A stretch of DNA of 64,000 bases from an uncultured Bacteroidales bacterium. Its GTDB lineage: Bacteria; Bacteroidota; Bacteroidia; Bacteroidales; UBA932. Position 1 is the first letter of the stretch; each line of letters opens with the position of its first letter. Of this stretch, positions 1 to 9,169 are shown piece by piece. The stretch lies in NCBI GenBank assembly GCA_944322715.1, contig CALUPT010000005.1:62001-126000 (forward strand), in the 5' to 3' direction. Made by a program: the position numbers and the translations under genes. The notes beneath the pieces were generated by a model that had not been told where the DNA came from, ran no database searches, and was given only the letters and a program-made list of their open reading frames with translations.

Positions 1-2427
1 GTAATTCATCACCGTAGAGTCGTACATGGCCGGAGGTGTAGTCACCGTAATGTCATAGATCATTCCGTCAACCCATCGGTGATACCAGTCGAATTTACCG
101 TAAAGCCTGTTACCGAGAAAGGCATAGTCGATACCGATATTAAGCTCGGCCTTCTCTTCCCAGTGAAGGTCGCTGTTCACATTGTTTGCGGGTCCGTAGG
201 ACATGATCCAGTCTCCGTTCATAGGCCAATAGGAACCGGAAGCGTAGCGGAACGCAGTCTGTCCTGCTCCGAAACCGCAGTTACCGGTGACACCGTAGCC
301 GGCACGGATTTTCAGGTCGTCTATCCAGCCTATGCCGTCCATCCAAGGTTCACTGGAGATACGCCAGCCGCCTGACACTGCCCAGAAGTTTCCCCAGCGA
401 TGGTCCTTTCCGAACTTCGAGGAACCCTCGTGACGAAGACTTGCGGTCACCATATAGCGGCTCTTGTAGCTGTAGTTCACACGTCCGAAGAAGGCGATGA
501 GACGGGTCCGGGGATATTTATAGGAATCCATGGAAGCCCTGCCGTCCTTCAGCCAGTCACCTGCACTCATATCCCAGGCGCCGGTACCGTCTACAGGGAA
601 ATTGTAGTTCGTCATATTGAAACTCTCGCTGTTCTCCTCATAGAAGCTGTAGCCGAGGACAGCATTCACTGCATGGTCATTCGCAAAGACACGGTCGAAG
701 TTTATGGTAGGCTCAATCGAGACATTAATGGTCTTGCTGAACTCATGGTAGCCCTCCCCGTTACGGCCATTCTGTATGGAGTTCCTGTGCTGCGAGGAAG
801 TGTAGTATGTAGCCTGCATCTGACGGTCCTGCCAGCTGACAGTCGCCTGCGCGGAGAAACCCAGAGGCAGGTTCAGCTTCACATTGGCATCCGCCAGCAT
901 CCATTTGTCAATCTTGTCGCGCTGCTTGAGCATCACATCCGCCAGAGGATTGAAATAGATGTCTCCTCCGATGATGACATTGTATCCAGATGGATTGTCC
1001 TCGTCATATATCGGTTCTGTAGGGTTCATTTTCATGGCAGCACCGAAATTGCTGTTGGAAGCCCTCTGGTCTCGGTGAGCCTCGCGGTATTCTGTATGGA
1101 TGTTTATTTCGAGAAGATCATCGAGAAGGTTGAAACTTCCGTTGATTCTGCCCGAGTAGTCTTTCCTGTTGTCACCGAGAGCGATACCTTTCTGGTCTGA
1201 AGCCACGAAAGTTGCATAGACCCTTGCAGCACGGCTTCCTCCCGAGAGGTTCACCACATGTCTGTGGGACAGGGCACCCTCGTTCAGCAGGGCATCATAC
1301 CAGTCGTTGTCCGAGCCGAGGTCACTGCCCAGACCGTAACGGAGGAATTCCTCCCTGTTCAGGAGCTGGGGCCGTGTGGACACCTGCTCTGTGGACAGTT
1401 CTGCCGTATAGGAGAGTTTCAGAGGGCCTTCGTTCGGTTTCTTGGTGGTGACAAGGATGACACCTGCAGCGGCACGGGTACCGTAGATAGCTCCTGCAGA
1501 AGCATCTTTGAGGACATCTATGGAAAGGACATCCTCAAAATTGATGGACCTTATGTCGGCTCCCGGCACCCCATCCACCACTACGAGAGGGGACGCTGCG
1601 GCATTGATGGAAGCCACGCCCCTCAACTGCATGGATGCAGACGTATTCGGACTGGATGTCTCGTTGATGGTCATTCCCGAAATCTGCCCTTTCAGAGCAG
1701 TGGCAATGGTGGAGCCTCCCTGGCCTGCAAGGAGGTCTTTGGATGATATAGATGTGATGGAGCTGGTCACAGCCTTTTTCTCCATTGTACCGTAACCCAC
1801 CACCACTATCTCCTCAAGCATGTTTATGTCCTCCTGGAGCTGCACCGTCACAGGAGAGGCAGAGTCCACCTTTATCTCCTTTGTGACAAAACCGAGGTAA
1901 GAGACCGAGATTCTTGAGGGAATCGCTGCATTGAGGGTCCAGTTTCCGTCCAGGTCGGTCAGGGAATACACATCCCCGCTCCCTACAAGCATGACAGTCG
2001 CCCCGGCAAGAGGCTCGCCGTTCCCGTCCACGACTTTTCCGCTCAGTCTGCTCCCGTCTGAGTCAGACCCTGCAGCGGGTTCTTCCTCTGCCCCTCCTGA
2101 CCCGAACGTAAACGTATTGTCCACACGGGAGTAGTCTAATCCAGTGATTTCGGCGATCCTGTCAAGAATCTGCGTTAATGTGACGTTCTCCAGTCTGAGC
2201 GTGACTTTTGGAAGATTCCTTACGGCATCTGAATCATAAAGAAAACTGCAGCCGGTAAGCTGTTGAAGCTGTGTCAGGACTTCCGGTAACGGCTTTTCCG
2301 TGACATTGATCGAGAGGTCGGTCTCTTTTGTGGAATAGCTACCGGATCCATCCTGCCCCCAGACAGGGGCTGCTGCCACCAACAACGGCAGCAAGGCCGA
2401 TAAAAGCCTGAAAATTCTGTGGTTCAT
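1..2427 (-). CDS. SusC/RagA-type TonB-dependent receptor with STN domain (3' end cut by window)
   Basis: Outer-membrane, TonB-driven importer of the SusC class that also signals through an anti-sigma factor. The first 809 codons are open. A signal peptide (about residues 1-25, ending APVWG) is followed by a secretin/TonB N-terminal (STN) domain at about 40-95, a carboxypeptidase-D-like beta-sandwich at about 120-205, a TonB-box-like EEIVVVGYG near 206, and a plug domain with the typical LKDASAGAIYGTRAAAG near 305. The rest is barrel. The STN domain is what lets such receptors contact a FecR protein, and a sigma/FecR pair lies divergently 200 bp away, so this is inferred to be its target and sensor. 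The ATG at 2427 is the first in frame before a good signal peptide. The C-terminus, and any SusD partner, lie outside the window. The substrate cannot be told from the sequence. Confidence 0.93.
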   Translation of the reverse strand, partial: MNHRIFRLLSALLPLLVAAAPVWGQDGSGSYSTKETDLSINVTEKPLPEVLTQLQQLTGCSFLYDSDAVRNLPKVTLRLENVTLTQILDRIAEITGLDYSRVDNTFTFGSGGAEEEPAAGSDSDGSRLSGKVVDGNGEPLAGATVMLVGSGDVYSLTDLDGNWTLNAAIPSRISVSYLGFVTKEIKVDSASPVTVQLQEDINMLEEIVVVGYGTMEKKAVTSSITSISSKDLLAGQGGSTIATALKGQISGMTINETSSPNTSASMQLRGVASINAAASPLVVVDGVPGADIRSINFEDVLSIDVLKDASAGAIYGTRAAAGVILVTTKKPNEGPLKLSYTAELSTEQVSTRPQLLNREEFLRYGLGSDLGSDNDWYDALLNEGALSHRHVVNLSGGSRAARVYATFVASDQKGIALGDNRKDYSGRINGSFNLLDDLLEINIHTEYREAHRDQRASNSNFGAAMKMNPTEPIYDEDNPSGYNVIIGGDIYFNPLADVMLKQRDKIDKWMLADANVKLNLPLGFSAQATVSWQDRQMQATYYTSSQHRNSIQNGRNGEGYHEFSKTINVSIEPTINFDRVFANDHAVNAVLGYSFYEENSESFNMTNYNFPVDGTGAWDMSAGDWLKDGRASMDSYKYPRTRLIAFFGRVNYSYKSRYMVTASLRHEGSSKFGKDHRWGNFWAVSGGWRISSEPWMDGIGWIDDLKIRAGYGVTGNCGFGAGQTAFRYASGSYWPMNGDWIMSYGPANNVNSDLHWEEKAELNIGIDYAFLGNRLYGKFDWYHRWVDGMIYDITVTTPPAMYDSTVMNY

Positions 2428-2587
2428 TTGTCTGATTGATTGTTGGTTGTTTATTAATATTTCGGTTATCTGTGTTCTTCTGTCGGATTCGCTTCCATTT
2501 ATTATACAACCGGACATACATTTTCAGGGGGGTAAGGAGGTTAAATTTATGATAAGAAAAAATTACAGGACTTATGAAAATTCTGAA

Positions 2588-2595
2588 TATATTTG
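2588..2595 (+). promoter_or_regulatory. Possible -7 box for the ECF sigma gene
   Basis: TATATTTG matches the Bacteroidetes -7 consensus TAnnTTTG and lies 32 bp before the sigma factor start. No TTTG sits at the expected distance upstream, so the match is partial. Confidence 0.4.
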
Positions 2596-2627
2596 CACTG
2601 ATTTGATATTCGAAACACTGATATCCG

Positions 2628-3230
2628 ATGTCCCGGGAAACCGATACCGCACTTGTGAAACAGTTGGCGACAGGCGATGAAGATGCTTTCTGCCAGCTTT
2701 ACGCCCGCTATTGGGAAAGGCTGTTCTGCTTCTGCAACAAGTTTCTGAAGTCGTACGACCTTGCGGAGAATTTCGCGCAGGATATTTTCCTGAAAATCTG
2801 GGAAAACAAGGAATTTCTTGATCCCGAGAAATCATTTTCATCATTTCTTTACACGATTGCCAGAAACAGGGTACTGAATCATCTCAAACATGTCGCCCGG
2901 ACCGAATCCCTGAAAGAAAAATTCATCTCCGCCTATTCCAGCACACCCGAATATGCACCCGGAAGCGGTGACATACTGCAGGAAAAAGACTATCTGGCCA
3001 TACTGCATAACGCAATCAGCCAGCTGCCGCCCCGGCAGAGACAGGTTTTCTGCATGAGCCGGAACAGGAACATGTCCCATAAGGAGATTGCCGAACAGCT
3101 CGGACTTTCCGCATATACGGTTTCAGAATACATGTCGGATTCCCTCAAATCCATAAAACGTTATGTATCCCGACATTCTGACATCATATTCCCTATATTG
3201 TCAATTATATTCAATCTGCATCTGCTATGA
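2628..3230 (+). CDS. ECF-type RNA polymerase sigma factor (FecI-like)
   Basis: Extracytoplasmic-function sigma factor, 200 residues, usual for the family. Sigma-70 region 2 spans about residues 22-88 (the stretch around YDLAENFAQDIFLKIWE is the core-binding helix). Region 4 spans about 130-190, with the helix-turn-helix HKEIAEQLGLSAYTVSEYM. The stop overlaps the start of the FecR gene in an ATGA, so the pair is translationally coupled. It is divergent from the STN-containing receptor. In this family the receptor signals ligand binding to FecR, which releases the sigma factor to transcribe the receptor operon. That role is inferred here from gene order and domains. The ATG at 2628 is the only start that leaves a complete region 2. 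Confidence 0.93.
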   Translation: MSRETDTALVKQLATGDEDAFCQLYARYWERLFCFCNKFLKSYDLAENFAQDIFLKIWENKEFLDPEKSFSSFLYTIARNRVLNHLKHVARTESLKEKFISAYSSTPEYAPGSGDILQEKDYLAILHNAISQLPPRQRQVFCMSRNRNMSHKEIAEQLGLSAYTVSEYMSDSLKSIKRYVSRHSDIIFPILSIIFNLHLL

Positions 3231-4231
3231 CTGACGAAGAACTTGCACGTGACCTTGTCATAAAATACATAAACAGTTCCTGCACAAGGGACGAACTGTC
3301 GGCCCTTTTCGACCTGCTTGAAAAGAATTCGATATCCCTTTCGGAATGGGATGCCGTCATGCTGGAACAATGGGAGAACGGGCCGTTGGAGACAACGGAT
3401 GACAATACTTATGACATCTACAGACAGAAGGCCATGCAGCTGATCAGCCGGAAGCACGGGGGTGGAAAGCCGGCTGGACGGACAGCTGTGCCGGGAAGAA
3501 TCGTTTCGATTGCGGCATCGCTTGCCATCATCCTCACAGGGGGACATTTTATAGCATCCGGAATAAAGAAAGACAGGGTGGAGAAACAGCTCGCGACGTA
3601 TGAAAATATAGTGACAGCTCCGGGACAGACACGTGAGGTCACCTTGCCGGACGGGACAGAAGTGACACTGAATGTGGCAAGTTCACTGAAATACAATGCG
3701 AGATACGGGAAAGAAATGCGGGAAGTATGGCTGGATGGCGAGGCCTTTTTCGATGTGGCAGGCGATGCGGAATGCCCGTTTTCAATCCATTCGGGAATGC
3801 TTGATGTCAATGTGACCGGAACATCGTTCAATGTCTGCTCCTATCCGGATGACCACCGGACTTCCGTGACCGTCAAATCCGGCAAGGTCGGGGTGGTCTA
3901 TGGGGATGATGACATCAGGATGAGCCTCAACCCTGACGAGGAGATAGTGATAGACAAGGCTGACGGCTCGGTTGCGCGCAATACCGTAAAGACAAAGGAT
4001 GCCCTCGCCTGGCTGAAAGGCGACCTTGTGTTCAGGCAGAACACATTGCCGGAAGCGGTACGGATTCTTCAGAGATATTATTCTTGCAACATAGAACTGC
4101 GCGACAGCACTTCCAATGTGCGTCTATCCGGTACGCATGACAACAAGTCGATAGAGTCCGTACTCTCATCCATCTGTTTTTCAGCAGGGCTGCAATACAC
4201 GGAAAAGGACGGGCGATACATTATATACTGA
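3227..4231 (+). CDS. FecR-family anti-sigma factor with DUF4974
   Basis: Inner-membrane anti-sigma factor, 334 residues. A cytoplasmic N-terminal part (about 1-85) would hold the sigma factor. One membrane segment follows at about 88-108 (IVSIAASLAIILTGGHFIAS). The periplasmic FecR domain lies at about 125-225, around the conserved GEAFFDVA and FNVCSYPDD. A C-terminal DUF4974 domain lies at about 262-334 and contacts the receptor STN domain in this family. Its start overlaps the sigma gene by four bases. Length and order match the sigma/FecR pairs that serve SusC receptors in Bacteroidales. Confidence 0.93.
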   Translation: MTDEELARDLVIKYINSSCTRDELSALFDLLEKNSISLSEWDAVMLEQWENGPLETTDDNTYDIYRQKAMQLISRKHGGGKPAGRTAVPGRIVSIAASLAIILTGGHFIASGIKKDRVEKQLATYENIVTAPGQTREVTLPDGTEVTLNVASSLKYNARYGKEMREVWLDGEAFFDVAGDAECPFSIHSGMLDVNVTGTSFNVCSYPDDHRTSVTVKSGKVGVVYGDDDIRMSLNPDEEIVIDKADGSVARNTVKTKDALAWLKGDLVFRQNTLPEAVRILQRYYSCNIELRDSTSNVRLSGTHDNKSIESVLSSICFSAGLQYTEKDGRYIIY

Positions 4232-4324
4232 ATTGTCAGTGCGCCATACCTGTTGTCCACATTACCCATTACCTCACATTACCTTACCCCCGATATTGAG
4301 GTGAAGTCAGGGAAGGCATACAGA

Positions 4325-4356
4325 AAGAGGAGCTCCCTCCCCAAGGAACTCCTCTT
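4325..4356. terminator. Strong hairpin after fecR, readable in both directions
   Basis: A 12-bp stem, AAGAGGAGcTCC with GGAaCTCCTCTT (one C-A mismatch), closes an 8-base loop. Neither side has a long U tract; the minus strand gives CTCCTCTTTCTGT. It could end the sigma/fecR transcript on the plus strand, or a short minus-strand transcript that starts near 4401. Confidence 0.5.
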
Positions 4357-4401
4357 GTATATAAAACGAACTTAACAAATAGACACGAAAAATTCTTATG
4401 T
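4325..4401 (-). ncRNA. Candidate short minus-strand RNA
   Basis: A full consensus promoter on the minus strand (4408-4438) would start a transcript near 4401. The stable hairpin at 4325-4356 is the first plausible stop, giving an RNA of about 75 bases. No open reading frame with coding character lies in it. The gap from 4232 to 4656 holds no gene. No family is recognised, so this is inference from promoter plus hairpin only. Confidence 0.3.
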
Positions 4402-4407
4402 CCGCTA

Positions 4408-4438
4408 CAAAGGTAATAGTTTTATATGGATATCCAAA
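4408..4438 (-). promoter_or_regulatory. Consensus promoter reading leftward, with no gene behind it
   Basis: On the minus strand TTTG (4435-4438) is followed after 19 bases by TACCTTTG (4408-4415). This is a complete match to the Bacteroidetes -33/-7 consensus. It points at the back of fecR, and no coding gene follows in that direction. Confidence 0.5.
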
Positions 4439-4440
4439 CT

Positions 4441-4463
4441 TTTCGTAAAAAATTTTTACGAAA
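4441..4463. promoter_or_regulatory. 23-bp palindrome, candidate operator
   Basis: Two perfect 11-base arms, TTTCGTAAAAA and TTTTTACGAAA, flank a single central A. It sits between the leftward promoter (4408-4438) and the rightward promoter (4577-4607), just before the gene of an XRE-cupin regulator. A role as that regulator's binding site is inference from position and symmetry. Confidence 0.35.
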
Positions 4464-4576
4464 TTTTTCTTTTTCCATTAATTTTTGCAAGTATTTGCAC
4501 CGATATGCTTAACAATTAAGACATTCGGCCAACGGCCGGCAAGACGGGCCTTCATGCAGATTCAGTGACCTGCCGC

Positions 4577-4607
4577 TTTGGATTAATGGAAGCTTTTTGT
4601 AAATTTG
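4577..4607 (+). promoter_or_regulatory. Consensus promoter of the XRE-cupin / acyl-CoA ligase operon
   Basis: TTTG (4577-4580), a 19-base spacer, then TAAATTTG (4600-4607). Both boxes and the spacing match the Bacteroidetes consensus. Transcription would start near 4614 and leave a leader of about 43 bases before the ATG at 4657. Confidence 0.7.
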
Positions 4608-4656
4608 GACATTCTGCGTAATCCCGCAGGACAGATGTCAAACTAACTCAACGACT

Positions 4657-5214
4657 ATGGACGACCAGAACAGACAGATAGCCGACAGGCTGAAAGGTTT
4701 GCGCGATGCGCTGGAACTTACGGCGGAAGAAGTCGCAAAGGACTGCGACCTGTCCGTGGAAGAATACAGGACAATGGAAGCCGGGGAATGCGACATGTCG
4801 ATAAGCGTTCTGCAGCGCATTGCCCACAGATACGGCATTACTACGGAAGAACTGATGTTCGGAGCGGAAGCGAAGATGAACGCATACTTCCTGACCCGGA
4901 AGGGGGCCGGAGTATCCGTAGAAAGGATCAAGGCATATAAATACGAACTGCTGGCGTCCGGATTCAAGGGAAGGATAGCCGATCCGTTCATCGTGACCAT
5001 CGAACCGAAACCGGAAGGCACTCCCCTGTACTTCAACTCCCATGACGGACAGGAGTTCCAGATGGTAATCGAAGGCCGCCTTCTCGTGAACATAGATGGC
5101 AAGGAACTCACGCTCGAACCGGGAGACTCGCTGTATTTCGATTCGAGCATACCGCACGGCCTGAAGGCCCTGGATGGGAAACACGTGAAATTTCTCACGC
5201 TTGTAATCCAGTAG
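4657..5214 (+). CDS. XRE-family regulator with C-terminal cupin domain
   Basis: One-component transcriptional regulator of 185 residues. An XRE helix-turn-helix lies at about residues 8-65 (the [20 protein letters not shown] stretch). A cupin-2 barrel at about 110-185 contains [18 protein letters not shown] and [18 protein letters not shown]. In this class the cupin is the sensor for a small ligand, often a carboxylic acid or CoA ester. Only 28 bp separate it from the acyl-CoA ligase gene, so both probably share one transcript, and the regulator likely controls that operon. The ligand is not visible from the sequence. Confidence 0.9.
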   Translation: MDDQNRQIADRLKGLRDALELTAEEVAKDCDLSVEEYRTMEAGECDMSISVLQRIAHRYGITTEELMFGAEAKMNAYFLTRKGAGVSVERIKAYKYELLASGFKGRIADPFIVTIEPKPEGTPLYFNSHDGQEFQMVIEGRLLVNIDGKELTLEPGDSLYFDSSIPHGLKALDGKHVKFLTLVIQ

Positions 5215-5242
5215 ACATGAAACTGTTATAAAACGGACTCGT

Positions 5243-6901
5243 ATGATAGAAAGATTTTTAAGCCAGACCAAATTTTCCTCGCAGGAGGACTTCATAAGGA
5301 ATCTCCGGATAAATGTACCGGACAATTTCAATTTCGGATACGACATCGTGGATGCATGGGCGGAGGAAGAACCTGACAAGAAAGCCCTGCTGTGGACAAA
5401 TGACAAGGGCGAATGCATCCAGTTCACGTTCGGCGACCTGAAAAGATACACTGACATGACGGCAGCCTGGTTCCAGAGCCTGGGAATAGGCAAGGGAGAC
5501 ATGGTAATGCTCGTGCTCAAGCGCCGCTATGAATTCTGGTTTTCTATCATTGCCCTGCACAAGATAGGGGCCGTGGCCATCCCCGCGACACATCTCCTGA
5601 CGAAAAAGGACATAGTCTACAGATGCGGGGCCGCAACCATCAAGATGATAGTGGCTGCGGGGGAAGATGTGATACTGAAACACATACTGGATGCCGCACC
5701 GGAATGCCCGAGCCTCAAGACACTTGTCAGCGTAGGGCCCGAATGTCCGGATGGCTTCCTCGATTTCCACAAGGGGATAGAGAATGCCGCACCGTTCTCC
5801 CGTCCGGCGGAAGTGAACACCAACGATGACATCATGCTGATGTATTTCACCTCCGGCACTACCGGGGAGCCGAAAATGGTGGCCCATGACTTCACCTATC
5901 CTTTGGGACATATCGTGACGGCAAGATACTGGCACAACCTGCACAGGGACAGCCTGCATTTCACCATAGCCGACACAGGATGGGCCAAGGCAGCATGGGG
6001 CAAGATCTACGGCCAGATGATAGCCGGGGCAAACATCTTCGTCTACGATCACGAGAAGTTCACTCCTGCCGACATCCTGCAGAAGATACATGACTACCAT
6101 ATCACATCCCTTTGCGCCCCTCCTACCATCTACAGGTTCCTCATAAGGGAAGACCTCAGCAAATATGACCTGTCCTCTTTGGAATACTGTACTACGGCCG
6201 GAGAGGCGCTGAACTATTCCGTATATGAGACTTTCCTGAAAATCACGGGCATAAGGCTGATGGAAGGATTCGGGCAGACCGAAACGACCCTGACCCTGGG
6301 GACCTTCCCGTGGATGGAGCCGAAGCCCGGAAGCATGGGAGTGCCCAACCCGCAGTATGAAATCGACCTTATCACTGCCGATGGAAGACATGCGGAGGAG
6401 GGAGAACAGGGGCAGATTGTCATCCGCACGGACAAGGGGAAGCCTGTCGGCCTGTTCAAGGAATATTACAGGGACGAAGAAAAGACCGGAGAATCGTGGT
6501 ATGATGGATACTATCATACAGGAGACCTCGCCTGGCGCGATGAGGATGGCTACTACTGGTTTGTGGGGCGTGCTGATGATGTGATCAAGAGTTCGGGATA
6601 CCGCATCGGTCCTTTTGAAGTCGAAAGCGCACTAATGACACACCCTGCCGTAGTGGAATGCGCCATTACCGGTGTCCCTGACGAAATCAGGGGACAGGTG
6701 GTCAAGGCCACCATCATTCTGTCTGCGGAATACAGGGCAAAGGCCGGACCGGATCTTGTCAAGGAACTGCAGGACCATGTGAAGCGCGTGACGGCTCCCT
6801 ACAAATACCCGCGTGTCATCGAATTCGTGGATGAACTCCCTAAAACCATCAGCGGCAAGATCCGCAGGGTCGACATCCGGAAGAAAGACGGCGGCAGATA
6901 G
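5243..6901 (+). CDS. AMP-forming acyl-CoA synthetase (acetyl/medium-chain type)
   Basis: Adenylate-forming ligase of 552 residues that joins a short or medium-chain carboxylic acid to CoA through an acyl-AMP. The phosphate-binding loop TSGTTGEPK is at about residues 203-211. GFGQTET lies near 341. The [20 protein letters not shown] and [13 protein letters not shown] stretch at about 420-450 is the hinge. The catalytic lysine lies in ISGKIRR near 537. The sequence resembles medium-chain acyl-CoA synthetases more than housekeeping Acs, whose length is about 650. It is second in an operon behind an XRE-cupin regulator, which suggests substrate-responsive control. Substrate chain length is uncertain. 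Confidence 0.9.
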   Translation: MIERFLSQTKFSSQEDFIRNLRINVPDNFNFGYDIVDAWAEEEPDKKALLWTNDKGECIQFTFGDLKRYTDMTAAWFQSLGIGKGDMVMLVLKRRYEFWFSIIALHKIGAVAIPATHLLTKKDIVYRCGAATIKMIVAAGEDVILKHILDAAPECPSLKTLVSVGPECPDGFLDFHKGIENAAPFSRPAEVNTNDDIMLMYFTSGTTGEPKMVAHDFTYPLGHIVTARYWHNLHRDSLHFTIADTGWAKAAWGKIYGQMIAGANIFVYDHEKFTPADILQKIHDYHITSLCAPPTIYRFLIREDLSKYDLSSLEYCTTAGEALNYSVYETFLKITGIRLMEGFGQTETTLTLGTFPWMEPKPGSMGVPNPQYEIDLITADGRHAEEGEQGQIVIRTDKGKPVGLFKEYYRDEEKTGESWYDGYYHTGDLAWRDEDGYYWFVGRADDVIKSSGYRIGPFEVESALMTHPAVVECAITGVPDEIRGQVVKATIILSAEYRAKAGPDLVKELQDHVKRVTAPYKYPRVIEFVDELPKTISGKIRRVDIRKKDGGR

Positions 6902-6944
6902 CATGTTTGTCCGGAAACCGTTTTCCCTTATCGGAAAAGTTACA

Positions 6945-6952
6945 TATATTTG
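6945..6952 (+). promoter_or_regulatory. -7 box of the rubredoxin gene
   Basis: TATATTTG matches TAnnTTTG and lies 23 bp before the rubredoxin ATG, in the 74-bp gap after the ligase gene. No clear -33 TTTG was found at the normal distance. Confidence 0.5.
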
Positions 6953-6975
6953 AAAACATTTAACCGAATCGAATC

Positions 6976-7140
6976 ATGAAAAAGTATGTATGCAAGATCT
7001 GCGGATATGTATATGATCCGGCAGCCGGAGACCCCGACAACGGGATCGCCCCTGGAACAGCATTCGAAGACCTCCCGGCAGACTGGGTATGTCCACTCTG
7101 CGGAGTAGGAAAGGAAGACTTCGAGGAAGTGGCAGAATGA
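6976..7140 (+). CDS. Rubredoxin
   Basis: Small iron electron carrier of 54 residues. The four iron ligands are all present in the two family motifs: C6-x2-C9 in [10 protein letters not shown] and C39-x2-C42 in [11 protein letters not shown]. Residues such as the DPDNGI and [13 protein letters not shown] segments are typical of rubredoxins. In anaerobes it passes electrons to oxygen- or peroxide-reducing enzymes, but no such partner gene adjoins it here. It has its own -7 box and is followed by a strong terminator, so it is probably monocistronic. Confidence 0.97.
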   Translation: MKKYVCKICGYVYDPAAGDPDNGIAPGTAFEDLPADWVCPLCGVGKEDFEEVAE

Positions 7141-7156
7141 CAGTCACTTCAGGAAT

Positions 7157-7189
7157 AAAGGAAGCGGGCCGTTGCGGTCCGCTTCCTTT
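7157..7189. terminator. Bidirectional terminator between rubredoxin and the long-chain acyl-CoA ligase
   Basis: An 11-bp perfect stem, AAAGGAAGCGG with CCGCTTCCTTT, encloses an 11-base loop. The A and T ends let it act in both directions, which fits two convergent genes. Confidence 0.8.
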
Positions 7190-7221
7190 ATGATTATCCA
7201 GACACCCTGACCCAAGCCAGG

Positions 7222-9129
7222 CTACAGGCTGGAAAGGTTCTGAGGATTGACGATATCCTTGCCTTCCGGGGTATAGGCAAATGCCATCCTGTCCTTGTAT
7301 GCTTCCTCCACCTTCCCACGCACAATCTTCATGGTGCTGTTCACCATATGGTTCTGCTCCGTGAACGGTTCAGGGAGGACGCACACGGCTGCCGGGAGCC
7401 ACCGTTCAGGGAACGCCCCGTAATTCTTCCCGCCTTTCCTGTAGGAATCCATCTCCTCCTGAAGCCTGCCGAGCATCAGCCTCTTCGCATCATCGGATGC
7501 CGGATCCAGCTGCGGGGCAGTCTCCTTGACATACGCTTTCAAGGCATCCTTGTTCGGCACAAGCAGAGCAATCGTATATGGATCCTGGCTGTTGTGCAAT
7601 ACGACCTGGTCGATATACTTCGAGTTCTCCACAAGAGACTCCTCGATACCTTCAGGACTGTATTTTTCTCCATCCGCACTGATAAGCAGGGACTTGAAAC
7701 GGCCTACAACATACAGCATCTCGGAATCCTTCATATATCCCATATCTCCTGTGTGCAGCCAGCCATCGACAACAGTCTCCGCCGTGGCCTTAGGGTTCTT
7801 CCAGTACCCGGCCATCACATTCTCTCCCCTGATTACAATCTCTCCTTTCTCACCATACGGCAGTTCCCTGCCATCCGAATCAAGAATCTTTATCTCCATC
7901 GGTGACACCACCTTTCCGGAAGAGCCGAGGATATGTTTCGCCGGAGCGTTGGCGGAAATTATAGGAGTGGCCTCTGACAGTCCGTAACCCTGGTACATCG
8001 GAATACCTATCGCATAGTAATATCTCTGCAGGTCGATATCCAGGAGAGCCCCGCCGCCGACAAAGAACTTCATCTTGCCTCCGAGCCCTTCCCGGACATT
8101 CCTGAAGATGAGCCTGTCGAACAGGGACATCAGAGGCTTGCGCCACAGGTTCAGCAGCCCGCCTTTGTTATAGCCTTCCCTGTTGTACCTTATGGCATTG
8201 TCAAGTGCAAACCTGTACAGCTTCTCCACTTTAGGGCCTTTGGCCTTGATACCGCTCTCGATATTCTTCTTGAAATTCTTCGCAAGGGCAGGGACGGAAA
8301 GCATCACAGTAGGCTGCAGCTCCTTGATGCTCATCGGTATGTTACGGAGAGCCTCCATCGGAGTCCTGCCGGGAGGGACTGTCCCTATGGATGCTCCGTA
8401 GGACATCATGGTGTAGAAACCGGCCACATGGGCGAAGCAATGGTCAAGAGGCAGGATGATGAGCATCCTGTCTTCCGGAGTGACACCGATGACAGACTGC
8501 GCCTGCTCGACATTGGCCGTGTAGTTCCTGTGGGTCAGGAGAATGCCTTTCGGATCCGCTGTCGTCCCAGATGTGTAGCTGATATTGGCATAATCATCCG
8601 GTCCTACAGACTGATACCTCTGGATAAAGAGAGGCCTGTTTTCCGCGAGGAACCTGTCTCCCATTTCGATGATTTCCGACATCGGGATCTCCTTCTCCTG
8701 ATATTCCGGAAGGTCATCGAACACAATCACTTTCTCTATCGCAGGCAGGTCCCCCAATATCTTCCTTATCTTCGGAAGCTGAGTTCCGGACACCATTATG
8801 TACTTGGAATCCGAGTGCCTGAGACGGAACAGAAGATCGCTGCTTTCCTCCAGCTTTACCGAAAGCGGGACATTGACCGCCCCTGCATAGAGGATACCGA
8901 GCTCCCCGAGAACCCACATATTCCTGCCTTCAGAAAGAAGGGCGACCTTCTCCCCTTTCTGGACCCCGAGAGCCATAAGCCCCGCTCCTATCCTGTAGGC
9001 CTCGCTGCGGGTCTGCTCAAAAGTGGTAGGAATCCATTTCCCCTCCCGCTTTTCCCAGAGAAATGTATTCTGCGCGAATCTGTCTACATATTTTTCGACA
9101 AATTCGATAATTGTCAACCGTTCTGCCAT
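7222..9129 (-). CDS. Long-chain fatty acid-CoA ligase (AMP-forming)
   Basis: Adenylate-forming enzyme of 635 residues, the length usual for the FadD15/eukaryotic-type long-chain acyl-CoA synthetases. The phosphate-binding loop YTSGTTADPKG is at about residues 184-194. The acyl-site motif QGYGLSEATP lies near 380, and LHTGDMGYM with VVGRFKSLLISADGEKYSP at about 460-485. It activates free long-chain fatty acids for membrane lipid recycling or other use. It starts 40 bp after the deoxynucleoside kinase gene on the same strand, so the two may be co-transcribed, though their functions do not obviously connect. Confidence 0.93.
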   Translation of the reverse strand: MAERLTIIEFVEKYVDRFAQNTFLWEKREGKWIPTTFEQTRSEAYRIGAGLMALGVQKGEKVALLSEGRNMWVLGELGILYAGAVNVPLSVKLEESSDLLFRLRHSDSKYIMVSGTQLPKIRKILGDLPAIEKVIVFDDLPEYQEKEIPMSEIIEMGDRFLAENRPLFIQRYQSVGPDDYANISYTSGTTADPKGILLTHRNYTANVEQAQSVIGVTPEDRMLIILPLDHCFAHVAGFYTMMSYGASIGTVPPGRTPMEALRNIPMSIKELQPTVMLSVPALAKNFKKNIESGIKAKGPKVEKLYRFALDNAIRYNREGYNKGGLLNLWRKPLMSLFDRLIFRNVREGLGGKMKFFVGGGALLDIDLQRYYYAIGIPMYQGYGLSEATPIISANAPAKHILGSSGKVVSPMEIKILDSDGRELPYGEKGEIVIRGENVMAGYWKNPKATAETVVDGWLHTGDMGYMKDSEMLYVVGRFKSLLISADGEKYSPEGIEESLVENSKYIDQVVLHNSQDPYTIALLVPNKDALKAYVKETAPQLDPASDDAKRLMLGRLQEEMDSYRKGGKNYGAFPERWLPAAVCVLPEPFTEQNHMVNSTMKIVRGKVEEAYKDRMAFAYTPEGKDIVNPQNLSSL

Positions 9130-9169
9130 ATCGTTACCGTTATAGTGTTATCATGACTGAATGACAGGC

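Noticed and set aside
79..2134. Plus-strand open frames over the first 2 kb
   Set aside because: The minus strand of the same region codes an uninterrupted, clearly recognisable SusC receptor with signal peptide, STN and plug domains. The plus frames are shadows.
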